Assembly: GCA_037043235.1 (NCBI GenBank)
Contig: JAWRVZ010000242.1
Coordinates: 248,001-312,000 of the forward strand
Origin: Rhodeus uyekii
Taxonomy: Eukaryota > Chordata > Actinopteri > Cypriniformes > Acheilognathidae
Length of the DNA stretch: 64,000 nucleotides
Reading direction: 5' to 3'
The notes under the pieces were generated by a model. The model was given only the letters and a program-made list of their open reading frames with translations, did no database searches and was not told where the DNA came from. Made by a program: the position numbers and the translations under genes. This document shows, piece by piece, positions 33,060 through 44,077 of the stretch (positions are counted from its first letter, which is position 1; the number at the start of each line of letters is the position of its first letter).

Positions 33060-34072
33060 CAGAGGTGGGCAAACTACGGCCCGCTGGGCTTTTTAATCCG
33101 GCCCGCCGAACTTGTAGAAGTTATATTATTAATTTAAATTTTATTATAATTAAACCGCCTTCATTTGACTTTTCCCTGTAATGTCTGTGTTTCCTCAACA
33201 GATGTCGCACTTTAAAGACTTTGAGCTTTGAGTGTGATGTTACTCTCTACTTCACTTTGCACTTTGAGCTCTTCAGTAAAAATGAGCAGACCGAAGAAAA
33301 GTAGACAGTTAGTATGTTTTACACTGATGTCCGAATAAGGACTGTAGATCTTGATATGCCAAGATACTGTAGCTGTTTTTAAAGAATACATCATCAGCCG
33401 TCATTTTGCCACAAAACATGCCAACTACACTAGCAAACAGTGATTCCCTGTGTTTTTAGCTGATCTGCATCTCTCTTACGGGGAATGAACACCGCTATCG
33501 AAAGAGAACGTCTCCGGTTACTATTGTAACCTCTGTTGCCTCAGAGTTGAAAAACAGGATGTGAAATTAACTGTTGTGTTTGTGCTTGTTGAGCTTGGCA
33601 GAGTTCAGTTATGATTTTGAATATTTAGGATTGACTGCACGTATGCTATTAAAACTGACTGTCAGCTAGAGCTGCATCGTGCGACAATTGGCCAGTTGTC
33701 AACTGGTGTTATCCCGTTAGGTTTCAGAAAATATGTGAAAGGGAGGAGTTCAGATCTGTCCCTGAGAATCGCCACACAAAACTAACTCCAGGCTTTGATG
33801 CACTTGCAAAAAAGGAGATCAACAACACTGTTCCCACTGAATCTGAATGGGAGTTTATCTACTGTTTTATTAAATTAATCCATTTGGAAAACAATTTATC
33901 AATGAACCCTGATGTTTTGGTGCGTGTTAAAGGCCAAATCTTTTCACGTATTTTTTTTATATTTCATTTATATTAGTTCACACAAACACATTATGCTTCT
34001 ATTCTGGCTCGGCCCTTTGTCAAATTTTAGAATCCAATGTGGCCCGCGAGACAAAAAGTTTGCCCACCCCTT
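33060..34072. mobile_element. Non-autonomous hAT transposon, 1.0 kb, with 8-bp target duplication
   Basis: Termini CAGAGGTGGGCAAACTACGG and, inverted, AAGGGGTGGGCAAACTTTTT, with CGGCCCGC also inverted. GTCTAGTC flanks at 33052-33059 and 34073-34080. There is no transposase frame. The internal 33510-33740 resembles 47780-47930 of the second hAT (AACGTCTCCGGTTACTAT, TTGGCCAGTTGTCAACTG). Confidence 0.9.
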
Positions 34073-34088
34073 GTCTAGTCATTAGCCT

Positions 34089-34635
34089 TTAGAAGGTTGC
34101 TGTTGCCCCATGCAGGCCAAAAGGTAAGACGCGGTAATGCCAGTGCCCTGATGGTGTACTGAAGGCTGTTTTCTCTTTTGCCGAAGGGGAGAGTGGTACT
34201 TGCCAGTAACCCTTTGTTAAATCTAACGTGGAGATGTACCGGGCTCTGCCAAGACGATCAATTAGTTTGTCCACCCGAGGCATGGGGTAGCTGTCAAACT
34301 CAGAGACTTCATTTAGTTTACTAAAGTCATTACAGAAGCGGAAGGTGCCATCTGGTTTGGGGACTAGCACAATCAGGCTGGACCATGGACCAGGACGAAG
34401 GCTCAATGACTTTTAGCTGGAGCATTTTTTTTGCCTCTTCGTCAATGGCTTGCCGACGAGATTCGGGAATTCGGTAGGGCTGCTGCCAAACTGTGACGCC
34501 GGGAGGGGTCTGAATGTCATGTGAGAGTACAGAAGTGCATCCCGGACAGTTAGAGAAGACATCAGAGAAGCTTCGGACCAGAACTTCTAGTTCTTTCTTT
34601 TGATTTGGGTCGAGCTGTGGATTCAGGTCTACCAC
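34089..34635 (-). pseudogene. Gmr1-like reverse transcriptase, N-terminal half
   Basis: 34635-34390 carries the start of RT (HDIQTPPGVTVWQQPYRIPE, RRQAIDEEAKKML). After a frameshift near 34390 comes LIVLVPKPDGTFRFCNDFSK, YPMPRVDKLIDRLG, ISTLDLTKGYWQVPL and VLPFGLHGA. The sequence stops there, so the catalytic YxDD and all of RNase H are lost. The HDI start directly overlaps the integrase end, showing the two domains were adjacent. Confidence 0.85.
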
Positions 34636-35733
34636 AGGATCTCCTTTGTCTGCATCAAGGCTAATGCCGGCCGTTCCGGGACCCAGCGTTTCAAGAGGTT
34701 GATGTGGTAGATCTGCTCACCCCTTCGCTTCCCAAGTTGACGCAGTCTATAGTTTACTGGACCAACTCTTTCAACGACGGTGTACGGGCCCTGCCAGGAG
34801 GCCAGGAATTTACAGGCAACATTGGGTACCAGGAGCAGGACTTGGTCGCCAGGAAGAAACTCGCGGGGTTGCGCTGGCCGATCATAGAGTTGCTGCTGGG
34901 CACGTTGGGATTCAATCAGGTGTTCCTTGACCAAAGGCATTACACGTTCAATTCTTTCTCTCATTTCTTGAACATGCTCAACCACCGTGTGGTGTGGGGA
35001 AGGTTGTTGCTCCCAGGCCTCTTTGGCAACATCTAGCAAGCCGGGGTAACGCTTGGGGCAGGCTTGGGGAGGCTTGGGGCACTTCTCTGATTCCAAAGAG
35101 CACATAGGGAATCATTTTGTCCCAGTCGCGACTGTCCTCAGCGACTACCCTTTTTAACATTCTCTTGAGGGTCTGATTAAAACGCTCTACCAGGCTATCT
35201 GTCTGGGGGTGGTAAACTGAAGTTCGGAGATGTTTCACTTGCAGCAACTTACACAGAGCAGTAACCCAGGAGACAAAGGAGACAAAGGGGGTGCCCTAGT
35301 CCGTCAGAATTTCCGATGGAATCCCCACCCGGCTGCAGAGGGTAAACAACTCCTGGGCAATGACATTGGCCGTGGCTCGACAAAGAGGAATGGCCTCAGG
35401 GTAGCGGGTGGCATAATCCAGCAAGACCAGAATGTACTCGTGGCCCCATGCAGACTTCGGCAGCGGCCCCGCGATGTCCATTCCAATGTGGGAGAATGGC
35501 ACTTCTATTACTGGTAGCGGAATCAGGGGAGCAGGGGCGGGTCTTTGAGGAGCAGTACGTTGGCACACAGCACAGGCCTCGCAGAACCGCCATACTTCAG
35601 AATTCATCCCAGGCCAGTGGAAGCGATCTCTGATCTCGGAGTGTGCCAGCTGGAGAATCATCTCGGTTTTCCCCCTAGGGAGTACTAGCAATTCCTTTAA
35701 TTCCCCGCGCCTTTCCGCTACACAGTACAGCAA
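34630..35733 (-). pseudogene. Gmr1-like integrase
   Basis: Zinc-binding part: LQLAHSEIRDRFHWPGM followed by CEACAVC. Relative to related integrases the spacer around the second histidine looks deleted. The catalytic core has IGMDIAGPLP (first D), PSEILTD (second D) and PQTDSLVERFNQTLK (E). A TAG at 35296-35298 follows directly after the second catalytic region, and a frameshift near 35100 precedes the C-terminal domain (FLPGDQVLLLVP, WQGPYTVVERVG, YHINLLKRW). The DNA-joining enzyme of the element is inactive here. Confidence 0.85.
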
Positions 35734-35807
35734 GTTGTTCTTTACAATGAAGTGTGGGGAGGGCTGTGGTTGGTGTTCGACGCCGTTTACTACCCTGTCC
35801 TATCGTC

Positions 35808-36314
35808 CTATCGCTGTTCTCTTCCTAGGGAGCCCTTCCCTGTTATCTGCTGAAAAAGAACAGAGAAGACTTCAAGATTAGTTTGAGAAGACTCACCCGC
35901 ACTTTCACTCTCTGAAACGAGGTAAGCCTGGCGAGCTCTTGGTTTTCGGGATGGGGCCCCTCCCCTTCGACGCACAGGGTTATCAGGACGTCGTAGCAGT
36001 CGCTCAAAAAATGGCCAATCTCGACTCAAGAGGGTGGGTACCGGCAGATCCTTCAACACCCCAACCTCGACCATCCAGGTTCCTGGGGAAGCAGAGTTTG
36101 AGACAGTTTGGGCCGGCACATATCTTGTGTCCCCATGTACGCAGGTGATTGGGACTAGGGACCGGCCAGGTTTTGTGGTTCCAAGAATCTGCGGTTGGAC
36201 AAGGCTGACACTGCTGCCCGTGTCCAGTATGGCCCGAACTTGACGACCGTTCACTCGGACTTCCTCCTCTGGGGCGCCCAGGGGAACGCTGTGTTGTAGG
36301 ATGCACCCAGCCAT
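35808..36314 (-). pseudogene. Gmr1-like protease region
   Basis: Minus frame with VNGRQVRAILDTGSSVSLVQ, the aspartic protease active site DTGSS, then VGVLKDLPVPTLLSRDWPFF, matching the usual 'LGRDWP' block that ends gypsy proteases. The linker to integrase is serine and arginine-rich. Open over 168 codons, but in a dead element. Confidence 0.8.
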
Positions 36315-36489
36315 CCAGGCTTGAGCTTCCGGTGGGGGTCAGTCGGCATGGGCTCATCCTGTTGGGATGCTTGAGAAGGGCTCACCAGGCTCACTGACTT
36401 GGGGTTGCCGTTCATCCCTCTCCGGTCTCCAGTAACCCTCCAGAGAAAGGAGGCAGCTTTCTCTCCTGATTCTCTTGCCATAGCCAGAC

Positions 36490-37170
36490 AATTGTTCAGA
36501 CAATTCCACCGCCTAAATCAGCTCTGTCAAAGTTTGGGGATTTTGTAGTCCCACGGTGTGTCGCACGTAGCAACCTATCAACTGCGACCTTCTCCACAAT
36601 TTCCATCACAGTGACATCCTCTGTCAATAACCACAGCTTAACGAGCCTTGTCAGTTGTGCTGATTGCATGCGAATGGGTATCCGCGTATCATACACCCAG
36701 TCGTGAATCTTCTGGGCAGCAGACACAGGGAAGAGGCCTACCTGAGCCAGGATCTCTCTCTTCAGAAAATCATAATCACCCAGGTGGGATGGTGGGAGGG
36801 AAAATTAAACCCGTTGCGGTTCCCCAGTGAGAAGGGGTGCAAATTTCTGGACCCATTCTGACTTTCCCCAGCCCCCACTTTTTGCAATCACCTCAAATGT
36901 CTGTAAAAAAGCTTCTGGGTCATCCTGCTCAGTCATTCTTGGTAGGGCCGTGGGTTGGGGCACAGGCCTGGCCTCTGCCAAGAGGGTCCTGGAGTAGTCT
37001 GATCGAAGACCCACCACTTCTTCAGCCACCTGGTTTTGTCCTGCTACCAACTGTTCTGATAACTTTTGTTGGTGAATTGACACTTCGGCTCGATGACGAA
37101 TTACATCCGCTACACTAGGGTGAGAGGCTGCCTCACTAGGGTCCTCGTGTCTGGGGTCTCCTGCCCGCAT
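36490..37170 (-). pseudogene. Gmr1-like gag with SCAN-like capsid domain
   Basis: The probable start ATG is at 37170, inside the primer site. The N-terminal part is helical (VSIHQQKLSEQLVAGQNQ), then MTEQDDPEAFLQTFEVIA opens the capsid. After a stop near 36805 the frame resumes with YDFLKREILAQVGLFPVSAA, IHDWVYDT and LTRLVKLWLLTEDVTVMEIV, which follows the helix pattern of the SCAN domain, a domain known to derive from Gmr1-like gag. No zinc knuckle is seen. Confidence 0.75.
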
Positions 37171-37179
37171 TCTCCACCA
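37162..37179 (-). promoter_or_regulatory. Primer binding site, tRNA-Ala type
   Basis: In minus it reads TGGTGGAGAATGCGGGCA, one base inside the LTR end. It is complementary to the 3' end of an alanine tRNA (ends ...CTCCACCA), from memory of tRNA-Ala sequences. It contains the ATG proposed as the gag start. Confidence 0.65.
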
Positions 37180-37180
37180 G

Positions 37181-37626
37181 TGTAGCGCTCCACTACGGGA
37201 AAAGAGGAGAACAGACAAGGAATGCAGTGAAGTATCACCCCGGAAGGTGTCTTTTAATTCGTTAAGGCAGTAAAGTTTTGGTGCAAACAAACTCAGTCTC
37301 TGAATTGTGCAGGTTAAATGTGTGGTAGTTGAAAAGTGCAGTTCCTCCTTGGCCAACGTTTGGCCAACTTGCTGGGCAATCCACACTCTCTCTGCAAAGT
37401 CAACCACTCTCTGAGGAAACAAAGACCACAGCAGTTAGCAACACACTCAGTGAGCCATACAGCTCCCCCTCTTGTTTCCAGCCGTTTATATCCCCCTCTG
37501 GATGATTGGCTCCTTGTTGTCAGCTGGGATCGCCAGGTGTACCCACTGATTAGTGTTGCCATGGGTGATGAGTGGGGCAGAAGCAATATCTCGTCACAAT
37601 GTATATATAAACGACTCATCACCACA
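37181..37626 (-). repeat. Gmr1-like 5' LTR
   Basis: Plus-strand limits TGTAGCGCTCC at 37181 and ATCACCACA at 37626 give the TG..CA form, 446 bases. In minus GGGATATAAACGGC near 37485 is a plausible TATA box. The left boundary is fixed by the primer site. Confidence 0.75.
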
Positions 37627-37639
37627 GGTACTCACAAGT

Positions 37640-38723
37640 CAGGCAACCAACTTGTCTTGATCTACTCGATCGACTTGACACAACTGCATCACAGACAACA
37701 TTCTAATTAAACCCCGGCATGTTTCTGACCATCTTTCATTACATTTCATATGCAAGTTACTACTTCTGCAACACCAACCAGTCTACCAGCCACTTTCAGG
37801 CGAGACCAGCGCTCTCTTTCTCCTTCCCATTTTTTCTCTGTTGTTTCATCATATCTTCCTTCTCCCAAACAGTTCTCATCTCTGGATGTGAATACTGCAA
37901 CAGACACTTTATTTTCCACTCTAACGTCTTGTCTAGACAATTTCTGTCCGCTCTCTTCCAGGTCACCGCCTGCTACTCCCTCTAACCCCTGGCTAACGGA
38001 TGTTCTTCGTGAACCAAGTTAAGGGCAACTTAGAGAGAATGGCACAAATCAAAGGACCCGTCTGACCTTAGTTTGTATAAATCTCTGATGTAACCAGAAA
38101 CCTTTTTTCAACCACCTCTCCACTCACAGAGATTACTTTGATTACTGCAATGCTCTTTTGGTCAGACTTCCTGCTAGTTGAATCAAACCCCTGCAACTGT
38201 TCAGAACACCACAGCTTGCCTGATCTTTAACCAACCCAAAATAACTCATGTCACACCACTCCTCATTTCTTGCATGCAGAACTTACACAAGCTCAGCACC
38301 TTCATACTTCCAATCAATGTTACAAATCTACACACCTACCAGAAACCTTTGATCGATCAATGAGCGACGACTCGCGGTTACATCACAGAGAGACAAAAAA
38401 TCACTCTCAAGAACATATTTATTCACCGCTCCTTGCTGGTGGAACAATCTCCCTGCCCTCATCCAGAATGCAGATTCCTTGTCAAGGTGTAAAAGACTAC
38501 TGAAAACACATCTCTTCCATGAGCACCTAACATGACACACACGCACACAATTTTTCTTTTTCTTTTTACTCCCTCTATTCCCCATGCTTGTACTACTTTT
38601 GTATGTAATGTTCGAAACTTTGTATTGTAAGCACTATGTACTTTTCTATCTTCTGGACAGATTGCTTTTTGAATTCCTCAAGTTGTAAGTCGCTTTGGAT
38701 AAAAGCGTCTGCTAAATGAATAA

Positions 38724-38727
<4 letters not shown>
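37640..38727 (+). mobile_element. L2-type LINE, internally deleted, plus orientation
   Basis: 5' part 37640-38110 matches the inverse of 58320-58680 (CAACCAACTTGTCTTG, TTCTCATCTCTGGATGTG). It then jumps to the C-terminal part (GATTACTTTGATTACTGCAA TGCTC, TTCAGAACACCAC). It ends with TAAGTCGCTTTGGATAAAAG CGTCTGCTAAATGAATAAATG. The RT core is gone. Confidence 0.85.

Positions 38728-38787
<60 letters not shown>
38728..38787. repeat. (TA)n microsatellite
   Basis: About 30 TA units directly at the L2 3' end. The other L2 copies have 8-12 bases of TA at the same place, so it expanded at the insertion junction. Confidence 0.95.
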
Positions 38788-38792
<5 letters not shown>

Positions 38793-39149
38793 TCAAAATA
38801 GATGGTAAAGAGAAATATTTCAATGAAGGTAAAATAATATCAAAAACTATGCTAGTATAAAGTTGTTTTTACACTATAAGATTGTGCTGCTGGTATCGTA
38901 TATGTGGGATGGATAAGATTTCAAACATGTTTTTAAATAAATGTTTCAGGTGAATTGTCACATTCAATTGCTTTTGTCTTTATTGAATTATGACTTACTG
39001 GCACATTAAGAAAACGTTCTTGTGAACTTCAGAGAAGATACAGGTATGTTCACAAATGGTGCATTAAGATGGTACATAGTTTTTATAGTTTTAATATGAT
39101 CAGTGGTCCAAGTTTTACCACAGATATCTTATCTTATATCTTACTGACC

Positions 39150-39795
39150 CTCCTGTGCCTTTACCATGGAAGTGGAGATTCATCCTATGTTCACCTAGTG
39201 GTCCATATGCTTATGCTATAAAATTATACTCATGCAAAGGCAAATAAACAGATAAAAGGCAATATATAGAAGAGGAAAATTTAAGATACAGGAGGAGTTA
39301 AGAAAAATAAGATAATAAATTGATAAGTATATAAGAAGAATGCACATGTTTAAAATGTTATATCTTATATTTGAAGACATCTAAGATTTGTATCTCATTA
39401 TCCCTGGAGGCAGTATGTAAAATTATTCATGGCAGTGTAAACTATAATAACTTGTGCGGAGTGTTGAACGAGAACGGGAGCGAGATTGGGTGACCGAGTG
39501 AAGAGAAAAATGGTTTAAAGGGGAATTCTTTGATGATGGTTGAGGAAAACCTTATTCACCACAACTAGATTATTTTGAAGACTGCATGCAAAAATAGGAG
39601 AACAATTATGAGTGATTTTATGATAGGGAAAATTATTTAACTGTATTATACTGATGAGAAGGTAGATTATTGCTACATAATGCAAAGAAGAAATGGCTTG
39701 CTTTTTCCTGCTAAGAAGAACTATAATAGTATAATATAATTAGTTTTTGAACAAAGAAAAGATTGTTACAAGATAAGAAGAAGAAGAATTATGGG
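39150..39795. other. AT-rich 640-base insertion in X
   Basis: Absent from the matching place at 55365. No terminal repeats, frame or family recognised. Confidence 0.5.
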
Positions 39796-39822
39796 TGGAA
39801 AAATACCTTTCCTGGTCCACTC

Positions 39823-40170
39823 TGTCACGTCTCCCACATTCCGGATCCTTCTGTGTCTTCTAGATTGTTCCACACCTGTCTCGTTAATCTCTGCCCAAGT
39901 CCGGTCAGCTGTGTGTAGTTTCCTTGTCTGTATAAATTCACTCCTGTGTCCCTTTGTGTTTGTCGGTATTCGTCAGAGTTCCTCGGTTGTCATGGCGCGT
40001 GTAAATGTTTTCCCCAGTGCTCCGTGAGGTTTGCGTTTGCACCCTCGAGTGCCTTTTATGTTTCTATTTAAAGTGCTTTTTCGTTTATGAATAAACCCTG
40101 AGTTTTGCAGCATCCTTGCTTACGCTTCATCTCTCTCCACATCGCACGCCAGCACCCCCGTTGTATGACA
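39823..40170 (+). mobile_element. Solo LTR, 348 bp, with 5-bp target duplication
   Basis: Begins TGTCACGTC and ends GTATGACA, with terminal TGTCA/TGACA inverted. CACTC is duplicated at 39818-39822 and 40171-40175. GTCTGTATAAATTCAC near 39930 is a TATA box and GAATAAACCCTGAG near 40090 contains AATAAA. The paralogous X copy near 55335 shows the uninterrupted site. A Ty3/gypsy-type LTR is likely, left by recombination between two LTRs. Confidence 0.9.
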
Positions 40171-40963
40171 CACTCCCGTTTAATGGTAATTTTCTAGAAC
40201 TAGATAGAATTTAAAAAATGATAACTAACTCTAAGGTATAAATTCATGAAACCAGGAATACTGTCATCACTGGGGTAACGAGATGGAAATGTTGACCATG
40301 GATCCATGATTATGCAGAAATCTTCAATTTATTCTTAAAAATTTCTCATGAGCAGTAACAAAAGTATAGGAAAAAAATCGTCTTAAAGACGATTAGACGA
40401 TTAGTGAATACAATCAAGACTAATGGTAAAGGATAAAAGGGCCTCAAAAATGCAAATCATTAAATTTTGAGAAAGATATTATAAAGGAATAAGGGATAAG
40501 GGATTAAACTCTGCTGTTAAGAAAACAGAAGAGCATCAGATAGGGACCAGGTCAGCACTCAGCCCACATAAACTTTCCACAGGTCACAAAGTAGGACAAC
40601 GAGCCCGAGGAGCAGGAGCAAGGGGCAAATTGTACTCGCTAAGGTTAAACATGTTGTGAGAGAATAGGAGTTTGTTAGGGGCATTAGTGAGACTAGCCAT
40701 CCTGATCACATGAACAATATATTTAGTAGACTATGTAAGATAAAATCGAAGGAAAAAAGGGAAAGAAGGGATTATTGTTTGAGCCATTATTGGGGCATTG
40801 GGGGATGTGAAATTAACTATGAGGTGAGGTCAACCACTTTATTTGTGGATAAAGTGTACATTTTTTATTTGTGGACATTTTATAATTTGCATGGATAAAG
40901 GGGTAAAACAAGCAGTGTAGCAAAAACAAATACTTTACAGATAACTGGTTTTATGGTACTAAG

Positions 40964-41620
40964 TTGGTCATTAATGGATCATAATTATTGTTTATATTAC
41001 AGTTAAATAAATAAAAATGTATGGACAGAAGTCCATCTAGAATAAGGAACGGCAAATAGACTGCATTTCACATTACAACCGGTTTATGAAAAATGTTTTT
41101 AGATTTTCCCCAATGTTATTATCAGTCCTCTTTTTTCTTTTTATTAAACGTTTTTTAACACGCTTGTTTCTATTTTCAGAATACTGTTTCACAAGTCCAC
41201 TATAATGATTTCTTTATCAATTTTATCATTTTGTATTTGTGTGGCCATGGTTACTAATTAAACTCGTACCACAAAATGACTTTGAATGAAATTAATTAAT
41301 GGCATGGCCACACAAATACAAAATGGCTTGTTGATAAAAAAAATATTATAATTAAAAAGATTAAGATTATAGAATCTGAATTCTTATCCCCACAATTGTC
41401 GTTTAGCCCTTGCCCAAGGGCCTATGATCTGCCCTGAATATTATATTATTGTTTTACATCCACCTTCATCTATTGCCCCTAAATAAATCTTTGGTTGTGA
41501 TTTGATAAAGTTAAAACATGTGTGGTTCTTTTTTTTATCCGAAACTTTTCCCAAAATCCTGGTTTCTCCCCTAAATCTACCAAAATACCTCTCTCAGGTA
41601 CCCATGCCCCTGTGTACCCT
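40964..41620. other. Centre of a large inverted arrangement, with a perfect 22-bp inverted repeat
   Basis: Between the two X copies. 41228-41249 and 41303-41324 are exact reverse complements (core GTATTTGTGTGGCCATG) separated by 53 bases. Outside these arms the two sides differ until about 40963 and 41625. No gene is present. Confidence 0.7.
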
Positions 41621-42278
41621 ATCACTTGGACCAGTTATCTGTAATGTATTTGTTTTTGCTGCACTGCTTGTTTTACCCCTTTATCCATGCACATCATAAA
41701 ATGTCCACTTTATCCACAAATAAAGTGGTTGACCCTACCTCATAGTTTATTTCACATCCCCCAATGCCCCAATAATGGCTCAAACAATAATCCCTTCTTT
41801 TCCCTTCGATTTGTTCTTAGGTAGTCTAATAAATATATTGTTCCTGTGATCAGGATGGCTAGTCCCACTAATGCCCCTAATAAACTCCTATTCTCTCACA
41901 ACATGTTTTAACCTTAGCGAGTACAATTTGAATTGTCAGAGTTTTCTGTGTGGTATTGTGTTTTTATCTGCACAATCAATCCTCCCCCTTTACTGCAGGA
42001 GCAATCTGGTCTCCTGTAGCGTTCTGGATGGGGGATCAGTTGCTTCAAGGCATGTCCAGGTGTCTCCTGTGAATGAGACCTTTACTATTGTTGTTAGTGA
42101 TAACATCTGCTCCTCGCACTCATTGTCCTTCTTTGTGACCTGTGGAAAGTGGGCTGAGTGCTGACCTGGTCCCTATCTGATGCTCTTCTGTTTTCTTAAC
42201 AACATTAATCATTAATCCTTAAAATGTAATCCCTTATCCCTTATTCCCTTATAATATCTTTCTCCATATTTAATGATT
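41621..42278 (+). repeat. X family, plus copy, segment 1
   Basis: CCAGTTATCTGTAA to CATATTTAATGATT, the inverse of 40470-40963. 42055-42200 also matches 63140-63290 (CACCTGTGAATGAAACC type, TTTGTGACCTGTGGAAAG). It continues at 49463 after element E. Confidence 0.85.
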
Positions 42279-42606
42279 CACGAGTTCACACTTACGAATG
42301 ATTCAGGAGCAATGGATGGTAAGCGTATTTGGCGAGCTGTCCGAGGAGAGGGCTCCGAGCTCGGTGTTAGCCCGAACCTGGAGCACTCCCCCCGTATCCT
42401 GACTTTGATAGGAACAATTAAGTGTGAGGAGTTGGGGTGGTGGAGGGATGCCGAAAAATGTCAAAGAGCTGTAGGTGAGTCAAACGTGTCTATATATACG
42501 TACTTCCTCTCCTGCTGATAGGATGAGGAGTAATTGCTGATGACGTATTGATTGTATTAATCATTTGAACGTGCTCCTCCCGAACTTTGTTAATAAAACA
42601 TCATTT
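42279..42606 (+). mobile_element. Element E, short unit
   Basis: A 328-base unit. Left end CACGAGTTCACACTTACGAA, right end GAACTTTGTTAATAAAACAT CATT. It shares its left 110 bases with 42607-42720 and its right 155 bases with 49304-49460. It contains TATATATACG near 42490 and a terminal AATAAA. About 56 central bases are not found in the long unit. Confidence 0.75.
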
Positions 42607-42999
42607 CACGAGTTCACACTTACGAATGATTCAGGAGCAATGGATGGTAAGCGTATTTGGCGAGCTGTCCGAGGAGAGGGCTCCGAGCTCGGTGTTAGCC
42701 CGAACCTGGAGCACTCCCCCAAAAATTGCAACCTAGTCGGACAGCCGCTAAAGATTTTGATGACCCCCCAAAGAATTGCAAGGTTACAGCTGGGGGGGGG
42801 TAGATTGTGAGTTCGGGAGGGCAGATGAATGTTGCTGTAGAGGGCTTGAGGTGCGGAGGGGATGATATGGCTTTAGCATTGGATATGTGTTTGTATTTCA
42901 ATTTGTTGCCAGAAAGAGAATTGGGTTTAATATGTTTCTGGGAGTATGAGGGGTACCTCTGAAACTACTCCCCTGGCTGCCATAGGAGAAGGGAGGTAT

Positions 43000-44035
43000 G
43001 AAGCCACCGCGGTAGGGGAAACACCCGTGGTCGCTGCGGGAGGCAGGAGGTACGTCGCCGCTGCGACAGTGGAAACCCCTCGGGGCCGCTGCGGGAGGCA
43101 GGAGGTACATCGCCGCCGTGATGGTGGAAACCCCTCGGGGCCGCTGTGGGAGCAGGAGGCACATCGCTGCCGTAGCAGTGGAAACCCCACGGGGCCCTCA
43201 CAGCAGCAGGAGGCACGTCAACGTCTTAGCAGGGGAAACCCCTCTGGCCCCCGCAGTGGCAGGAGGCACATCGCTGTTGCAGCAGGGGAAACCCCTCGGG
43301 GCCGCTGCAGGACCGTCGCTGCGTCGGTGGTGGAAACCTCCGTGGTCGCTGCGGGAGGCATGTCGCTGCCGTGGCAGTGGAAACCCCTCGGGGCTGTCGC
43401 GGGAGCAGGAGGCACTTTGCCGCTGCGACGGTGGAAACCCCTCGGGGCCGCTGTGGGAGCAGGAGGCACGTCGCTGCTGTGACGGTGGAAACCCCTCGGG
43501 GCTGCTGCAGGAGCAGGAGGCACGTCGCCGCTGTGACGGTGGAAACCCCTCGGGGCCGCTGTGGGAGCAGGGGGCACGTCGCTGCCGTGACGGTGGAAAC
43601 CCCTCGGGGCTGCTGCAGGAGCAGGAGGCACGTCGCCGCTGTGACGGTGGAAACCCCTCGGGGCCGCTGTGGGAGCAGGAGGCACGTCACTACCGTAGCA
43701 GTGGAAACCCCTCGGGGCCCTCACAGCAGCAGGAGGCACGTCAACGTCACAGCAGGGCAAACCCCTCTGGGCCCCTGCAGCGGCAGGAGGTACGTCAGCA
43801 TCGTAGCAGGGGAAAGCCCCTCTGAGCCCTTTCAGCGGCAGGAGGCACGTCAACGTCGTAGCAGGGGAAAGCCCCTCTGGGCCCTTGAAGCGGCAGGAGG
43901 CACGTCAGCGTCGCAGCAGGAGAAAACCCCTCGGGGCCCCGGCGACAGCAGGAGGCACGTCGCTACCACTGCAGCGAAAAGCCCCTCCGCCGCAGGACCA
44001 AAGAGGAACGTCGCTGCTGTGGTGGTGGAATTGGC
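43000..44035. repeat. 54-bp GC-rich minisatellite, about 18-19 units
   Basis: Unit GTGGAAACCCCTCGGGGCCG then CTGTGGGAGCAGGAGGCACG and TCGCTGCTGTGACG. Since 54 is 18 codons, frames remain open on both strands (for example 43371-44303 plus; 43218-43853 minus) as 18-residue repeats such as VETPRGRCGSRRHVAAVT. Open frames on both strands argue for a repeat-length artefact rather than a gene. Confidence 0.9.
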
Positions 44036-44077
44036 TCCCTTGGGGGTAAGAAAGCACATCAATCCTGTAACTGAAAC

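Larger units (their letters stand above)
34081..37626 (-). mobile_element. Gmr1-like Ty3/gypsy retrotransposon, 3' truncated
   Basis: Read in minus: LTR 37626-37181, primer site 37179-37162, gag with SCAN-like capsid part, protease 36314-35808, integrase 35733-34630, then reverse transcriptase 34635-34089. Integrase upstream of RT is the copia-like domain order known for the Gmr1 group of deuterostome Ty3/gypsy elements. RNase H and the 3' LTR are missing and the RT is cut before the YxDD box. Confidence 0.9.
38790..40963 (-). repeat. X family, inverted copy
   Basis: Reverse complement of the X copy at 41620-55700 after removal of its insertions: 38790-39140 pairs with 55370-55708, 40176-40345 with 55130-55330, 40400-40470 with 49463-49520 and 40470-40963 with 41625-42270. 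It carries two insertions, an unclassified one at 39150-39795 and a solo LTR. Confidence 0.85.
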
